Shown here one piece after another: positions 1 to 6,126 of a stretch of 10,654 nucleotides of DNA. Under the pieces are notes generated by a model. It saw only the letters and a program-made list of their open reading frames with translations. It made no database searches and was not told the origin of the DNA. A program made the position numbers and the translations under genes. Source of the DNA: DATFYI01 sp035315125 (lineage in GTDB: Bacteria; Chloroflexota; Anaerolineae; Anaerolineales; Anaerolineaceae); NCBI GenBank assembly GCA_035315125.1, contig DATFYI010000119.1, positions 1-10,654 of the forward strand. The letters are read 5' to 3'. Each line of letters opens with the position of its first letter. The first letter of the stretch is position 1.

Positions 1-931
1 CGATCTCACCGAGAGTTATTGGCAGTCCAACCTGGTCGCAAAATGTGTAAACTTCGTCGATCACAGCCGTTGGCTTGCCGGTCAGGAAAAGCGAAGTTAA
101 CGTGCTAAAAGCAATTTTTTCTCCATGGAAAAACGAGCGGGTCTGTTCCAGAACTGTCAGCCCATTATAGATGGAATGAGCCGCGGCCAATCTGGCGCGT
201 TCAAGCCCCAGACCACTCAGCAGGGTGTTGGCTTCCACAATTTGTTCCAACGCCGGTGTCACGGCATGAACTTCACAAGCTATTTTAGCAAGAACACCGT
301 ATTTCAAAAGACTTTCGTAACACAGCAAAGCCGAGCTGTAAGCCGTTGTCGGTATTCCCCTATCCGTCGTATAGGTAGAATATTTCCGATGTGAAGACTC
401 AGCCTCGAACCAGGTTGAGAGGGCATTTCCCATACCTGCAACCAGAGATCGAACAGGGGCATTTACGATGAATTTCGTATCCAATATCACTACGTCAGGA
501 TTTTTAGACAAAGTCAAATAATCTTTAAAACGTCCGGTAGGAGTATTAATGATGGCGAGTGCGCTGCATGGTGCGTTGGTGGATGCAATGGTTGGCACGA
601 CGACTACGCGGGTTTTCAATGTATGAGCAACTGCTTTTGCCTTATCGAGTGTCTTGCCCCCTCCAATACCGACGATTATGTCACACTTAGCGTTTTGCGC
701 GATCCTGGAAAGATGCCCTATGGCTTCGTCCGAACACTCCCAATGAGATTTTTCAACCGTGAAATCGATAGCGTTCCCTAGTTTCTCGCGAAAGGAGGGC
801 AAATGATTCTCGAAAACATATGGGCCGCAAACGACGAATCCTTTTTTACCAAAGCGTGATATTTCATCACCGAGGATGCTGAGAGCATCATAACCCTGGA
901 AGTAACGTCCCGGGTAAAGCGTTGTATTCAT
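1..931 (-). CDS. gldA: Glycerol dehydrogenase-like Fe/Zn alcohol dehydrogenase (partial)
   Basis: An uninterrupted frame from ATG at 931 to the left edge gives 310 residues. The E. coli enzyme has about 367, so roughly 55 C-terminal residues lie outside. Family role: cytosolic NAD-dependent oxidation of glycerol to dihydroxyacetone. Visible motifs: NAD-binding GIGGGKTLDKAKA (88-100), PTIASTNAPCSAL (113-125), AGMGNALSTWFEAE (near 166-179), AAHSIYNGLT (near 250-259) and FFHGEKIAF (near 267-275). The two His metal ligands are present (H252, H269). The Asp ligand of GldA (GxGDALATWFEA) is Asn169 here, and the Asp of the STDAP motif is Asn119. The assignment rests on remembered E. coli and Geobacillus sequences. 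Family membership is secure, but substrate and activity are not. A GGAG lies 12 bases before the ATG; an in-frame TTG three bases upstream is an alternative start. Confidence 0.9.
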   Translation of the reverse strand, partial: MNTTLYPGRYFQGYDALSILGDEISRFGKKGFVVCGPYVFENHLPSFREKLGNAIDFTVEKSHWECSDEAIGHLSRIAQNAKCDIIVGIGGGKTLDKAKAVAHTLKTRVVVVPTIASTNAPCSALAIINTPTGRFKDYLTLSKNPDVVILDTKFIVNAPVRSLVAGMGNALSTWFEAESSHRKYSTYTTDRGIPTTAYSSALLCYESLLKYGVLAKIACEVHAVTPALEQIVEANTLLSGLGLERARLAAAHSIYNGLTVLEQTRSFFHGEKIAFSTLTSLFLTGKPTAVIDEVYTFCDQVGLPITLGEI

Positions 932-1142
932 CAATGTTTATATCTCCATGATATTTCTTCTATGAAGAGGTTCTTCGACTGAACAGAAGGGGTACGTTTA
1001 CTCCCATGCAATCAATATCTCGTCAAAGGAAAGTATTAATAATGGACGAAATCTTTCAAGCTGTGAAAAAAAAACGGATCAGTTCTTATTATTCCTATTC
1101 TTATTTCTTTGATTTAAATTGCAGCAAATATCCAAATCACTT
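932..1142. other. Intergenic region between radical SAM gene and gldA-like gene
   Basis: This 211-base AT-rich gap holds no ORF I can support. Read on the minus strand, a run of nine or more T at about 1067-1075 follows the radical SAM stop by some 70 bases, but no GC-rich stem precedes it, so termination there is weakly supported. Possible promoter hexamers before the gldA-like gene are TTGAAA followed after 16 bases by AATACT, or TTGACG further downstream. Neither is a close sigma-70 match. Confidence 0.4.
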
Positions 1143-2621
1143 TCAGCAGACGTGCAGCTCGGCTACCTGGCGAAAATGAAAGCCGTAGATCGCAAAGGTG
1201 ATCGCCAGGGGGAACAGGCGCGGACGCCGGAAGAGAGTCCAGAAAAAGAGTTTCCAGTATTGGACGCGTTCAACGCCACGGATACCCAGCCGGTAAATGG
1301 AGCGCCAAAAGGCCAGGAAATACTGCGGCTCCATCCGGACGCGGATTTTAGGCGGCTGGTATTCTCGCAGAAATGTCACAACGCGCTCGTAATAAAACTC
1401 GGGGGCATAGATCTTGCTTAGAATTTTTCGATAGCCCTCCTGCAGTGGTTCCATGCCCATTTTGGGGATGATGTTGGTCGAGCCGTCCACATTATCGCCC
1501 GAAAATTCATTGACCAGGCGGCCTTCTTTTTGCATGCGCTCATACAGGTGCGTTCCTAAGGGTGCTTGCAGCAGCCCAACCATAGCGGTCACAATACCGC
1601 TCTTCTGGATGAAATCAATCTGCTGCTGGAAGATGGTAGGAGAATCATTGTCGAAACCGACGATAAAGCCACCCTGTACCTGCAGACCGGCACGTTGCAG
1701 CTGTTTGACGCTCTCCACCAGATCGCGGCCTTTGTTCTGGTTCTTGCTGCATTCGGTCAGGCTGGCTTCGTTGGGCGTTTCAATTCCAACAAATACTGTG
1801 TCAAAACCGGCCTGCACCATCAGTCTGAGCAGCACCGGATCATCGGCCAGATTAATCGAGACTTCTGTGCTGAATGGCATGCCCGATTTACCTTTACGCC
1901 ATTCAATCAGCGCCGGCAGCACCTCGGTCTTGATATGCTTCTTGTTACCGATAAAGTTATCGTCCACGAAGAAGATGCTCTTGCGCCAACCCAGCGCGTA
2001 AATGCTGTCCAGCTCGGCAATGATTTGCCCAGCGCTCTTGGTACGCGGGCGATGACCCAGCAGCGCTGTTACATTGCAAAAGTCACAATCGAAAGGGCAG
2101 CCGCGCGAAAATTGGATGCTGACGGTATCGTAATTCCTGAGATTCGCCAATCGCCAAAGCGGGACCGGGGTTTTTTGAATATCGGGGTATTCCGCCGAGG
2201 CATACACGCGTTGTGCCTGGCCCTGTTGCAGGTCGTGCAAAAACGGTGCAAGAGTCTCCTCAGCCTCGTTCAAGACAAAATGGTCCACATCCGGAAATTG
2301 CTCGTGTTCCATTGTAAAGAGCGGGCCGCCTGCCACCGTTTTTACGCCAGCAGCTTTACAGCGTTGGATAACAGCACGGGCCGATTCACGCTGCACTATC
2401 ATGGCGCTGATAAAGACATAATCGGCCCAGGCCAGTTCTTCTTCCGTGAGGTCGGCCACATTGAGATCGGCCAGCCGTTTTTCCCACTCAGCCGGCAGCA
2501 TCGCAGCAACCGTCAACAAACCCAGCGGGGGTGCGCCGGCCTTTTTATGGACAAATTTAAGAGCGTGTTTAAAACTCCAAAAAGTGTCCGGAAATTCCGG
2601 ATAAACAAATAATATCTTCAT
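1143..2621 (-). CDS. B12-binding-type radical SAM protein, DUF4070-like
   Basis: A 492-residue protein. Numbered from the ATG, an N-terminal Rossmann-like segment (about 1-135, opening MKILFVYPEFPDTFWSF) matches the B12-binding domain of class B radical SAM enzymes. The radical SAM core follows, with Cys175, Cys179 and Cys182 in RGCPFDCDFC binding the 4Fe-4S cluster. GGFIVGFD lies near 317-324, and the C-terminus resembles DUF4070. A classic DxHxxG cobalamin motif is not evident. Characterised relatives with this layout, such as hopanoid methylases, transfer methyl groups to unactivated carbon, but the substrate cannot be read from sequence and no pathway genes adjoin. The start is set at ATG 2621 because AGAGAGG lies 8 bases upstream and homologues begin MKIL; the GTG at 2630 overlaps that ribosome site. 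Confidence 0.9.
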   Translation of the reverse strand: MKILFVYPEFPDTFWSFKHALKFVHKKAGAPPLGLLTVAAMLPAEWEKRLADLNVADLTEEELAWADYVFISAMIVQRESARAVIQRCKAAGVKTVAGGPLFTMEHEQFPDVDHFVLNEAEETLAPFLHDLQQGQAQRVYASAEYPDIQKTPVPLWRLANLRNYDTVSIQFSRGCPFDCDFCNVTALLGHRPRTKSAGQIIAELDSIYALGWRKSIFFVDDNFIGNKKHIKTEVLPALIEWRKGKSGMPFSTEVSINLADDPVLLRLMVQAGFDTVFVGIETPNEASLTECSKNQNKGRDLVESVKQLQRAGLQVQGGFIVGFDNDSPTIFQQQIDFIQKSGIVTAMVGLLQAPLGTHLYERMQKEGRLVNEFSGDNVDGSTNIIPKMGMEPLQEGYRKILSKIYAPEFYYERVVTFLREYQPPKIRVRMEPQYFLAFWRSIYRLGIRGVERVQYWKLFFWTLFRRPRLFPLAITFAIYGFHFRQVAELHVC

Positions 2622-2638
2622 CCCTAGCACCTCTCTTA
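2613..2638 (-). promoter_or_regulatory. Ribosome binding site deciding the radical SAM start
   Basis: Read on the minus strand, AAGAGAGG is followed by TGCTAGGG and then ATG (2621). The longer GTG start (2630) would overlap the G-rich core, so the ATG is preferred. Confidence 0.6.
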
Positions 2639-2773
2639 TGCCTAATTTTCCAACCTGTATTCTTAATTCAACCCGGCGGGAAGATTCAGTTCACCCTGCT
2701 TGAAAGATACCCTTTGTTTTCAAACAGGTGCCGTCCAAACGATCTTTTGCCAGAAAGTATAAATAAATAATAA

Positions 2774-2962
2774 TTATCCTTGATCCCTAAGATCGATACC
2801 GGCTTCCTCTTGTTCTTTATCCGTCATGTGAAGAAGTCCTGACAGCCAATTGAACATGCGATGAAAGCCCTGCAGCAGGCTGGCTAAAAAGAGGCCGCCG
2901 GGTTTGACTTCCATATCCTGCTGTGAAGAGGCTGCTTCAGCAGTTATGCTTTCGTTTGACAT
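2774..2962 (-). CDS. Small hypothetical protein, 62 residues
   Basis: I do not recognise this protein. It starts MSNESITAEAASSQQDMEV, a polar and probably disordered stretch. A central segment, about residues 23-46, is rich in Leu, Phe and Trp (LFLASLLQGFHRMFNWLSGLL) and could be an amphipathic or membrane-associated helix. The tail is acidic (DKEQEEAGIDLRDQ). Upstream there is only a purine-rich GAAAG, a weak ribosome site. It lies between the stand-alone REC gene and the radical SAM gene, co-directed with both. A real gene is suggested by the polar, amphipathic and charged layout and by the lack of any competing ORF. No function is proposed. Confidence 0.5.
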   Translation of the reverse strand: MSNESITAEAASSQQDMEVKPGGLFLASLLQGFHRMFNWLSGLLHMTDKEQEEAGIDLRDQG

Positions 2963-3074
2963 TTTGGTTTTTCTTTCAAAATCCGCTCCCGGATATGTAC
3001 CGCTCCAGTTTATTCAGATGCAATGGAAAACTTGCCAGGTCTGTTTTTAAGCCCTTCTAATTAGCTCAACGGAG

Positions 3075-3446
3075 TCATTTACCAACAATGCTGGCGGCCG
3101 CATTCCGCAGACGCTCGGCCACCCGTTCAGGCATCTCAGCTTTGCTGATAAACATATCAGCGCCGGCGGATAGCGCCGCTTGATGCCGGGCATCCAGATG
3201 GCTGATAAGAACGATAACCAATGCAGCCGGGCAGGCCTGGCGGAGCTTATCAAGAGCGGCGGTCGGCGCGCTGGGGAGTAAATCCCAATCGATCAATAAC
3301 ATATCTGTGTGGGTAATTGGCGCCTGTGCTAACGTGGTAGGCCAATCGGCTGCTTCGCCAGCTATTTTCATCTTTAAATCGAGCAGCAGCAGACGAAGGG
3401 CGGAGCGCTCTTCAGACTTAGCATCGGCTAAAAAAACTCTGATCAT
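3075..3446 (-). CDS. Stand-alone response regulator receiver (REC) protein, copy 1
   Basis: A single receiver domain of 123 residues with no output domain. Expected positions: Asp53 in LLIDWDL is the probable phosphoacceptor, Ser82 in VLISHLD the switch hydroxyl, and Lys102 in FISK the conserved lysine. The acidic pocket near residue 8 reads ADAK rather than the usual DD, so metal binding may be weakened. By family analogy it would act as a phosphate sink, an intermediate, or a binding module for partner proteins in the cytosol. AGGA lies 7 bases before the ATG. Stem-loop repeat A lies about 32 bases upstream, and the Lmo0937-like membrane gene precedes that. Related copies are 6157-6516 (intact but drifted) and 5277-5509 (broken). 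This is the best preserved of the three. Confidence 0.82.
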   Translation of the reverse strand: MIRVFLADAKSEERSALRLLLLDLKMKIAGEAADWPTTLAQAPITHTDMLLIDWDLLPSAPTAALDKLRQACPAALVIVLISHLDARHQAALSAGADMFISKAEMPERVAERLRNAAASIVGK

Positions 3447-3477
3447 AAATTTATCCTACAACAAAGGTTCCTCGGCT

Positions 3478-3526
3478 GCATCCCACAGATGGGGAGTATT
3501 GCTCTCCCCCACTTGGGGGAGAGAGA
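3478..3526. repeat. Intergenic stem-loop repeat, copy A
   Basis: One of five related ~50-bp elements. It holds the cleanest hairpin of the family: nine paired bases, 3502-3510 (CTCTCCCCC) with 3515-3523 (GGGGGAGAG), around the loop ACTT. A GGGGAG at 3491-3496 could instead pair with CTCCCC at 3504-3509, so two folds compete. It sits between the small membrane protein gene (stop at 3575) and the start of REC copy 1 (3446). No strong T-run follows on the minus strand, so a simple terminator is not the best fit. Confidence 0.8.
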
Positions 3527-3574
3527 CTTCATCAGCGTCAGTAGACCTGCCCTATTCGTCATAATATGGGAGGT

Positions 3575-3745
3575 CTATATCACCCTGAGGACGTTCAGAA
3601 GGATGAGTATCAGAGCAATAACGATCAGAACATGGATCCAATTACCCAGGCGCGGCAGCTTTGGACTCAAACTCCGGCCAAAAAAACCGAACAGCCACAG
3701 GACGATTAGGATCCCGATGATAATCCACAACATCAGATTTCTCAT
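3575..3745 (-). CDS. Small Lmo0937-like membrane protein, copy 1
   Basis: A 56-residue protein with two hydrophobic helices (about 5-22 and 37-54) flanking a short basic loop with FFGRSLSP and GNWIH. It resembles the Lmo0937-type small membrane proteins (two-helix proteins beginning MLW, function unknown, often in stress-related settings). The copy at 5623-5781 is clearly paralogous: LWLFGFFGR against LWLLGFFGR, and NWIHVLIVIA against GWIHTLIVIA. That conservation argues strongly for coding. The start is uncertain: ATG 3745 has AGGA very close, while ATG 3733 (MLWIII) matches the second copy. If the latter is correct the protein has 52 residues. It is followed by repeat A and REC copy 1, as its paralog is followed by repeat B and the REC remnant. 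Confidence 0.75.
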   Translation of the reverse strand: MRNLMLWIIIGILIVLWLFGFFGRSLSPKLPRLGNWIHVLIVIALILILLNVLRVI

Positions 3746-3774
3746 TTTCCTGGCTTGATTGCATGATTTGGATA

Positions 3775-3800
3775 GGGCTGTCCGTTTTTTTGGACAGTCC
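3775..3800. terminator. Hairpin downstream of the lipoprotein gene
   Basis: GGGCTGTCC (3775-3783) pairs with GGACAGTCCC through nine positions, with one G-T wobble, around a loop of one G and seven T. It lies about 70 bases past the lipoprotein stop and just before the small membrane protein gene. There is no T-run after the stem on the minus strand, so it may stabilise RNA ends rather than terminate intrinsically. Its GGACAGC arm recurs in hairpins near 5000, 5200 and 6080. Confidence 0.45.
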
Positions 3801-3867
3801 CTGGATATAGTTATTAATTAAGCGATGGAACCTGCTTTACCGAGTTGGCGCCAGCACTGGAGAAGAT

Positions 3868-4845
3868 TTATTTGCAGGTCAATGTTATATTCGCCTTGCT
3901 GAAGAATTGGTGGTTCGGAGCATCGATGTAAATCCTGGCCCAGCCCTTGAATGGATTCGGGCTTACAGTGCTGGCTCCCAGGGCCCAGCTGGTTTTGACA
4001 GTTTGATCACTGGCGTTCGAGAAGTTCAAGGTCTTTTCACCGGTCTTTGTACCATCACTAAATGTCCAATAATAAGATACGGTGCCCCCGCCGTTGGTGA
4101 AGATATCCGCCGAGAAGGAGAAACTTTGTCCAGGTGGGCAGGAAACATCTGCATTACTTGGGCTGACGTCCATGTCCACATGATTGACTGAAAATGAAGC
4201 GCCGATCGAACCGACCACAATCTGAACAGCGATTGGGGTATTTGCATTTGTGCCAACCCCAAAGACGATGCCCTGATCGCTGCGGAATTCCCAGTAGCCC
4301 TGGTAAGTTCCCAGCACTGTTGGCGCAACCATGCTGACCGATACGTCAACAGTATTTCCCGGGGCGACAGAGTTGGGCAGGTTTACCACTGTTGGGGCGG
4401 AGAAGGAGTTCCCTGATGTATAAATTAACTGGTAGTTGGTATTCCAACTGCAAGTGCCTGAGTTCAAAATTTGCCAGGTTTTGACAAACGATGTTCCACC
4501 TTCGAGGACTGTCCCAGACGGGATCGTGACGTCGGATTCTAAGGTCGCTAAATTGCAGCTGGAGACCGCCGCCGTGGTGGGAATAGTGGTTTGGGTTGGG
4601 GCGGAAGTAGCCGCGGGGGTTTCTGTTTGCGTGGGTGTCGGCGTATCCGTAATAAGCGGAGTGGCGGTTGGCTGTAAAAGAGCGATTTGAGTCGACTGTG
4701 CCTGTATTGTTTGAACAAGGGCAGTAGCAGCCAGATCGTTTGTTGGCGTTGCAGTCGCAGTTGGAGTACCGGTGGCCACGTTACATGCACTAATCAGCAG
4801 AATCAACAACAAATAAATGGGGGTTATTAACCTGGTGTGTTTCAT
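3868..4845 (-). CDS. Lipoprotein with NBR1-type Ig-like domain
   Basis: A 325-residue secreted protein. The signal peptide (1-20) ends in the lipobox LISAC, so Cys21 should be lipid-modified and the protein membrane-anchored outside the cell. A Thr/Pro-rich linker spans about 26-93. Residues about 97-211 form an NBR1-type Ig-like domain: FVKTWQILNSGTCSW (120-134), LPNSVAPGNTVDVSV (156-170) and GTYQGYWEFRS (179-189). A third beta-rich region (about 215-325, PKD- or Ig-like) ends in Cys. Cys97/Cys132 and Cys236/Cys324 are plausible disulfides. Such proteins are common in Anaerolineae and probably bind extracellular partners, but the ligand is unknown. GGAAAGGA lies about 12 bases before the ATG. 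It interrupts the series of small membrane protein and REC genes on both sides. Confidence 0.85.
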   Translation of the reverse strand: MKHTRLITPIYLLLILLISACNVATGTPTATATPTNDLAATALVQTIQAQSTQIALLQPTATPLITDTPTPTQTETPAATSAPTQTTIPTTAAVSSCNLATLESDVTIPSGTVLEGGTSFVKTWQILNSGTCSWNTNYQLIYTSGNSFSAPTVVNLPNSVAPGNTVDVSVSMVAPTVLGTYQGYWEFRSDQGIVFGVGTNANTPIAVQIVVGSIGASFSVNHVDMDVSPSNADVSCPPGQSFSFSADIFTNGGGTVSYYWTFSDGTKTGEKTLNFSNASDQTVKTSWALGASTVSPNPFKGWARIYIDAPNHQFFSKANITLTCK

Positions 4846-4985
4846 TTTTTATTTTTTTCCTTTCCCATACAAGAACCTATGGGTTCACTCTGAAAGTATC
4901 GAATCTATTTTATTTTTAGGTGACAACAATAGTTTCTATCCACAGCATGATTTGATGCAGGAATATCTTTCCATAAACAAAAGAA
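4846..4985. other. AT-rich leader of the lipoprotein gene
   Basis: About 140 AT-rich bases upstream of the lipoprotein gene. On the minus strand a TTGTCA hexamer near 4920 could be a -35 element, but the best downstream -10 candidates (TTCGAT, GATACT) fit poorly or are badly spaced. A plus-strand ORF here (4817-5011) is low complexity and unconvincing. No gene is supported. Confidence 0.35.
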
Positions 4986-5021
4986 GAGGCTGTCCTTTTG
5001 ATTCTTTTTGAACAGCCCCTC
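4986..5021 (-). terminator. Imperfect hairpin terminator after the REC remnant module
   Basis: On the minus strand GAGGGGCTGT pairs with ACAGCCTC across an A-rich loop, with a two-base bulge, and is followed by TTCTTTTGTTT. The T-rich tail supports intrinsic termination of transcripts arriving from the small membrane protein/REC remnant side, before the lipoprotein gene. Confidence 0.5.
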
Positions 5022-5047
5022 ACCGGATCAAAAGCGGATCAGTTGAA

Positions 5048-5165
5048 TGACGGAAACCAAAAGTGTCAGCAGCAGAGGTCGGCATAAGTACCCAATAAGC
5101 AATTGATCATCCTGGCATAATCTGAGGAATAGCATCCAGGAATGCACCTACAACGATCAAAGTAT
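5048..5165. repeat. Diverged duplicated block a, copy 1
   Basis: This stretch is recognisably related to 5934-6062: both contain GAAACCAAAAGTGT on the plus strand and CCAGGAATGC at the far end. On the minus strand both can be read as short hydrophobic fragments (VVGAF at one end, TLLVSV at the other), but stops and frame changes break each of them. They may be decayed remains of a small membrane protein gene, possibly of the GlsB/YeaQ kind, though this is too degraded to assign. No intact ORF is present. Confidence 0.5.
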
Positions 5166-5189
5166 TAACGTTTAAACCCCCTGATCCTC

Positions 5190-5247
5190 TAAAAAAGCTG
5201 TCCCATTTTGCGCCGGCGCTCGGGGCAGCTTAGTGCGCCGGGTTTTT
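5190..5247. terminator. Bidirectional terminator-like hairpin, copy 1
   Basis: On the minus strand AGCTGCCCC pairs with GGGACAGCT (one mismatch) and runs straight into TTTTTT (bases 5191-5196), a good intrinsic terminator for the REC remnant. On the plus strand CCGGCGC (5213-5219) pairs with GCGCCGG (5235-5241), followed by GTTTTTAAG. The centre holds the perfect palindrome GCGCCGGCGC (5210-5219). It is almost identical to 6077-6122. Confidence 0.65.
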
Positions 5248-5414
5248 AAGTCCTTTTCATCAGCCCGGTGGCCGCATTACAGGAATGCTGGCGTGTCGGT
5301 TATTCGCCGGCATTCGGCCACACGCTCAAATGGCTCACCTTTGTAGCTAAATCCATCAACGCCGGTGCAGAGCGCAGCTTGCTGACGGGCATCCAGATGG
5401 CTGATGAGGACTTT
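5196..5414. repeat. Duplicated block b, copy 1 (hairpin plus REC 3' half)
   Basis: It aligns closely with 6077-6300. The first ~60 bases, which cover the hairpin, are nearly identical, and similarity continues into the C-terminal half of the REC genes (for example CGGCCACACGCTC in both). This marks a tandem duplication about 0.9 kb apart. Confidence 0.8.
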
Positions 5415-5509
5415 GACCCGTAGAACCGGAGACCCTTTTCAAGTTCTTCAAGAGACGCAGTTGGCTATTGAAGAGCTCTGCAGGTTTGGCATCGGCTATA
5501 TCGGGTCAT
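5277..5509 (-). pseudogene. Broken REC-domain gene, copy 2
   Basis: This is the remnant of a stand-alone receiver gene homologous to 6157-6516. From an ATG at 5509 the reading matches the other copies for a few codons, then shifts frame and meets a stop within about 14 codons. The central part, including the phosphoacceptor Asp region, is missing; the copy is about 125 bases shorter than copy 3. The 3' half is still readable in one frame: VLISHLDARQQAALCTGVDG, then FERVAE, ending DTPAFL and a stop. It cannot make a working receiver. Its position after the small membrane protein gene and repeat B mirrors that of intact copy 1. Confidence 0.8.
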
Positions 5510-5530
5510 TAACTTATACTACACTAAAAT

Positions 5531-5587
5531 CTCCCCAGCCACATCCAACAGCTGGGGAGTATTGTTCTCCGCTACTTGGGGGAGAAA
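5531..5587. repeat. Intergenic stem-loop repeat, copy B
   Basis: It has a perfect nine-base stem, CTCCCCAGC (5531-5539) with GCTGGGGAG (5551-5559), around an 11-base loop. A second stem follows, TTCTCC with GGAGAA. It lies between the small membrane protein stop (5623) and the start of the broken REC copy (5509). Confidence 0.8.
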
Positions 5588-5622
5588 GACTACGTTTGTT
5601 TCAACATCCTTGCGCTGAGCGC

Positions 5623-5781
5623 TTACAATACCCCAAGCAGGTGCAATATGATCAGTATGATGGCGATAACAATCAGAGTGTGAATCCAACCACCCGTGCG
5701 CGGGAAGCTTGAATTAATCCTGCGGCCAAAAAAGCCCAGTAGCCACAAGATGATTAGAATTATGATGATCGTCCACAACAT
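5623..5781 (-). CDS. Small Lmo0937-like membrane protein, copy 2
   Basis: A 52-residue protein starting MLWTIIIILIILWLLGFFGR, then a short polar loop with Pro and Gly-Gly-Trp, then a second hydrophobic helix ending HLLGVL. Two transmembrane segments (about 2-18 and 33-50) are evident. AAAGGAG lies 7 bases before the ATG, the best ribosome site in this region, so the start is firm. It resembles Lmo0937-type membrane proteins of unknown function and is paralogous to 3575-3745. Downstream come repeat B and the decayed REC copy, so this copy has lost its probable partner. A weak promoter (TTGGGA, 17 bases, TATAGC) lies upstream. Confidence 0.8.
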   Translation of the reverse strand: MLWTIIIILIILWLLGFFGRRINSSFPRTGGWIHTLIVIAIILIILHLLGVL

Positions 5782-5933
5782 AACAGCTCTCCTTTGAATA
5801 ATTCATAAACAAAAATGGCTATAAGTTCAGTCTGGTATTTTCCCAATAACAACCAGATAAACCTGGAGATATGGCTGGCAGGGGTGCTGTTACGCACCCC
5901 TGCCTATTGGATCATAGACAGATCAATTAAAGG
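5782..5933. other. Intergenic leader of small membrane protein copy 2
   Basis: It holds a possible weak minus-strand promoter (TTGGGA, 17-base spacer, TATAGC, about 5808-5845) and the perfect hairpin at 5878-5903. No ORF is supported. Confidence 0.4.
5878..5903. terminator. Perfect 10-bp hairpin
   Basis: GCAGGGGTGC (5878-5887) pairs without mismatch with GCACCCCTGC (5894-5903) around a six-base loop. There is no T-run on either side. It lies between the end of the copy-3 module and the small membrane protein gene, so it may mark a transcript end or be a structured leader element. Confidence 0.5.
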
Positions 5934-6062
5934 ACAGAAACCAAAAGTGTTATGAGCATGGTCGGGATGTTGATCGCATTATCGATTAACCGTACCAGCA
6001 TGGACCGGTGGAATGGCCAACCAGGAATGCGCCTACGACACATACTTATCAATTGATCCTCT
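5934..6062. repeat. Diverged duplicated block a, copy 2
   Basis: This is the counterpart of 5048-5165. On the minus strand it can be read as a short ORF of 24 codons (MLVRLIDNAINIPTMLITLL, then VSVL and a stop), preceded out of frame by VVGAFLVG. The matching stretch in the other copy is broken differently, so I treat both as remnants rather than genes. Confidence 0.45.
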
Positions 6063-6070
6063 TGATCCAT

Positions 6071-6126
6071 TTATTAAGCTGTCCCATTATGCGCCGGCGC
6101 TCGGGGCAGCTTAGTGCGCCGGTTTT
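6071..6126. terminator. Bidirectional terminator-like hairpin, copy 2
   Basis: The core is the same as 5190-5247: AGCTGTCCC (6077-6085) with GGGGCAGCT (6103-6111), and CCGGCGC (6094-6100) with GCGCCGG (6116-6122). The minus-strand T-run has decayed to TTAATAAAT, and the plus-strand T-run is reduced to four, so this copy should terminate less well. Confidence 0.55.

Noticed and set aside
125..394. Plus-strand 89-residue ORF at the left end
   Set aside because: It is antisense to the continuous gldA-like frame, which carries all expected family motifs.
1067..1113. Intrinsic terminator after the radical SAM gene
   Set aside because: There is a long T-run on the minus strand but no GC-rich stem before it.
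1566..2612. Plus-strand ORF of 348 residues opposite the radical SAM gene
   Set aside because: It is antisense to a gene with clear radical SAM motifs, its product shows no domain, and its length follows from the codon bias of the opposite strand.
3489..3758. Plus-strand 89-residue ORF
   Set aside because: It is opposite the small membrane protein gene, which is supported by a paralog; this frame is not preserved in the second copy.
4817..5011. Plus-strand 64-residue ORF in the lipoprotein leader
   Set aside because: It is AT-rich and low complexity, overlaps the lipoprotein start and a terminator hairpin, and has no ribosome site worth noting.
5048..5165. Intact GlsB/YeaQ-type membrane protein gene
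   Set aside because: Only short hydrophobic fragments can be read, with stops and frame changes in both duplicated copies, so it is reported only as a diverged repeat.
5404..5712. Plus-strand 102-residue ORF
   Set aside because: It runs across the REC remnant, repeat B and the antisense of the second small membrane protein; its product has no coherent features.
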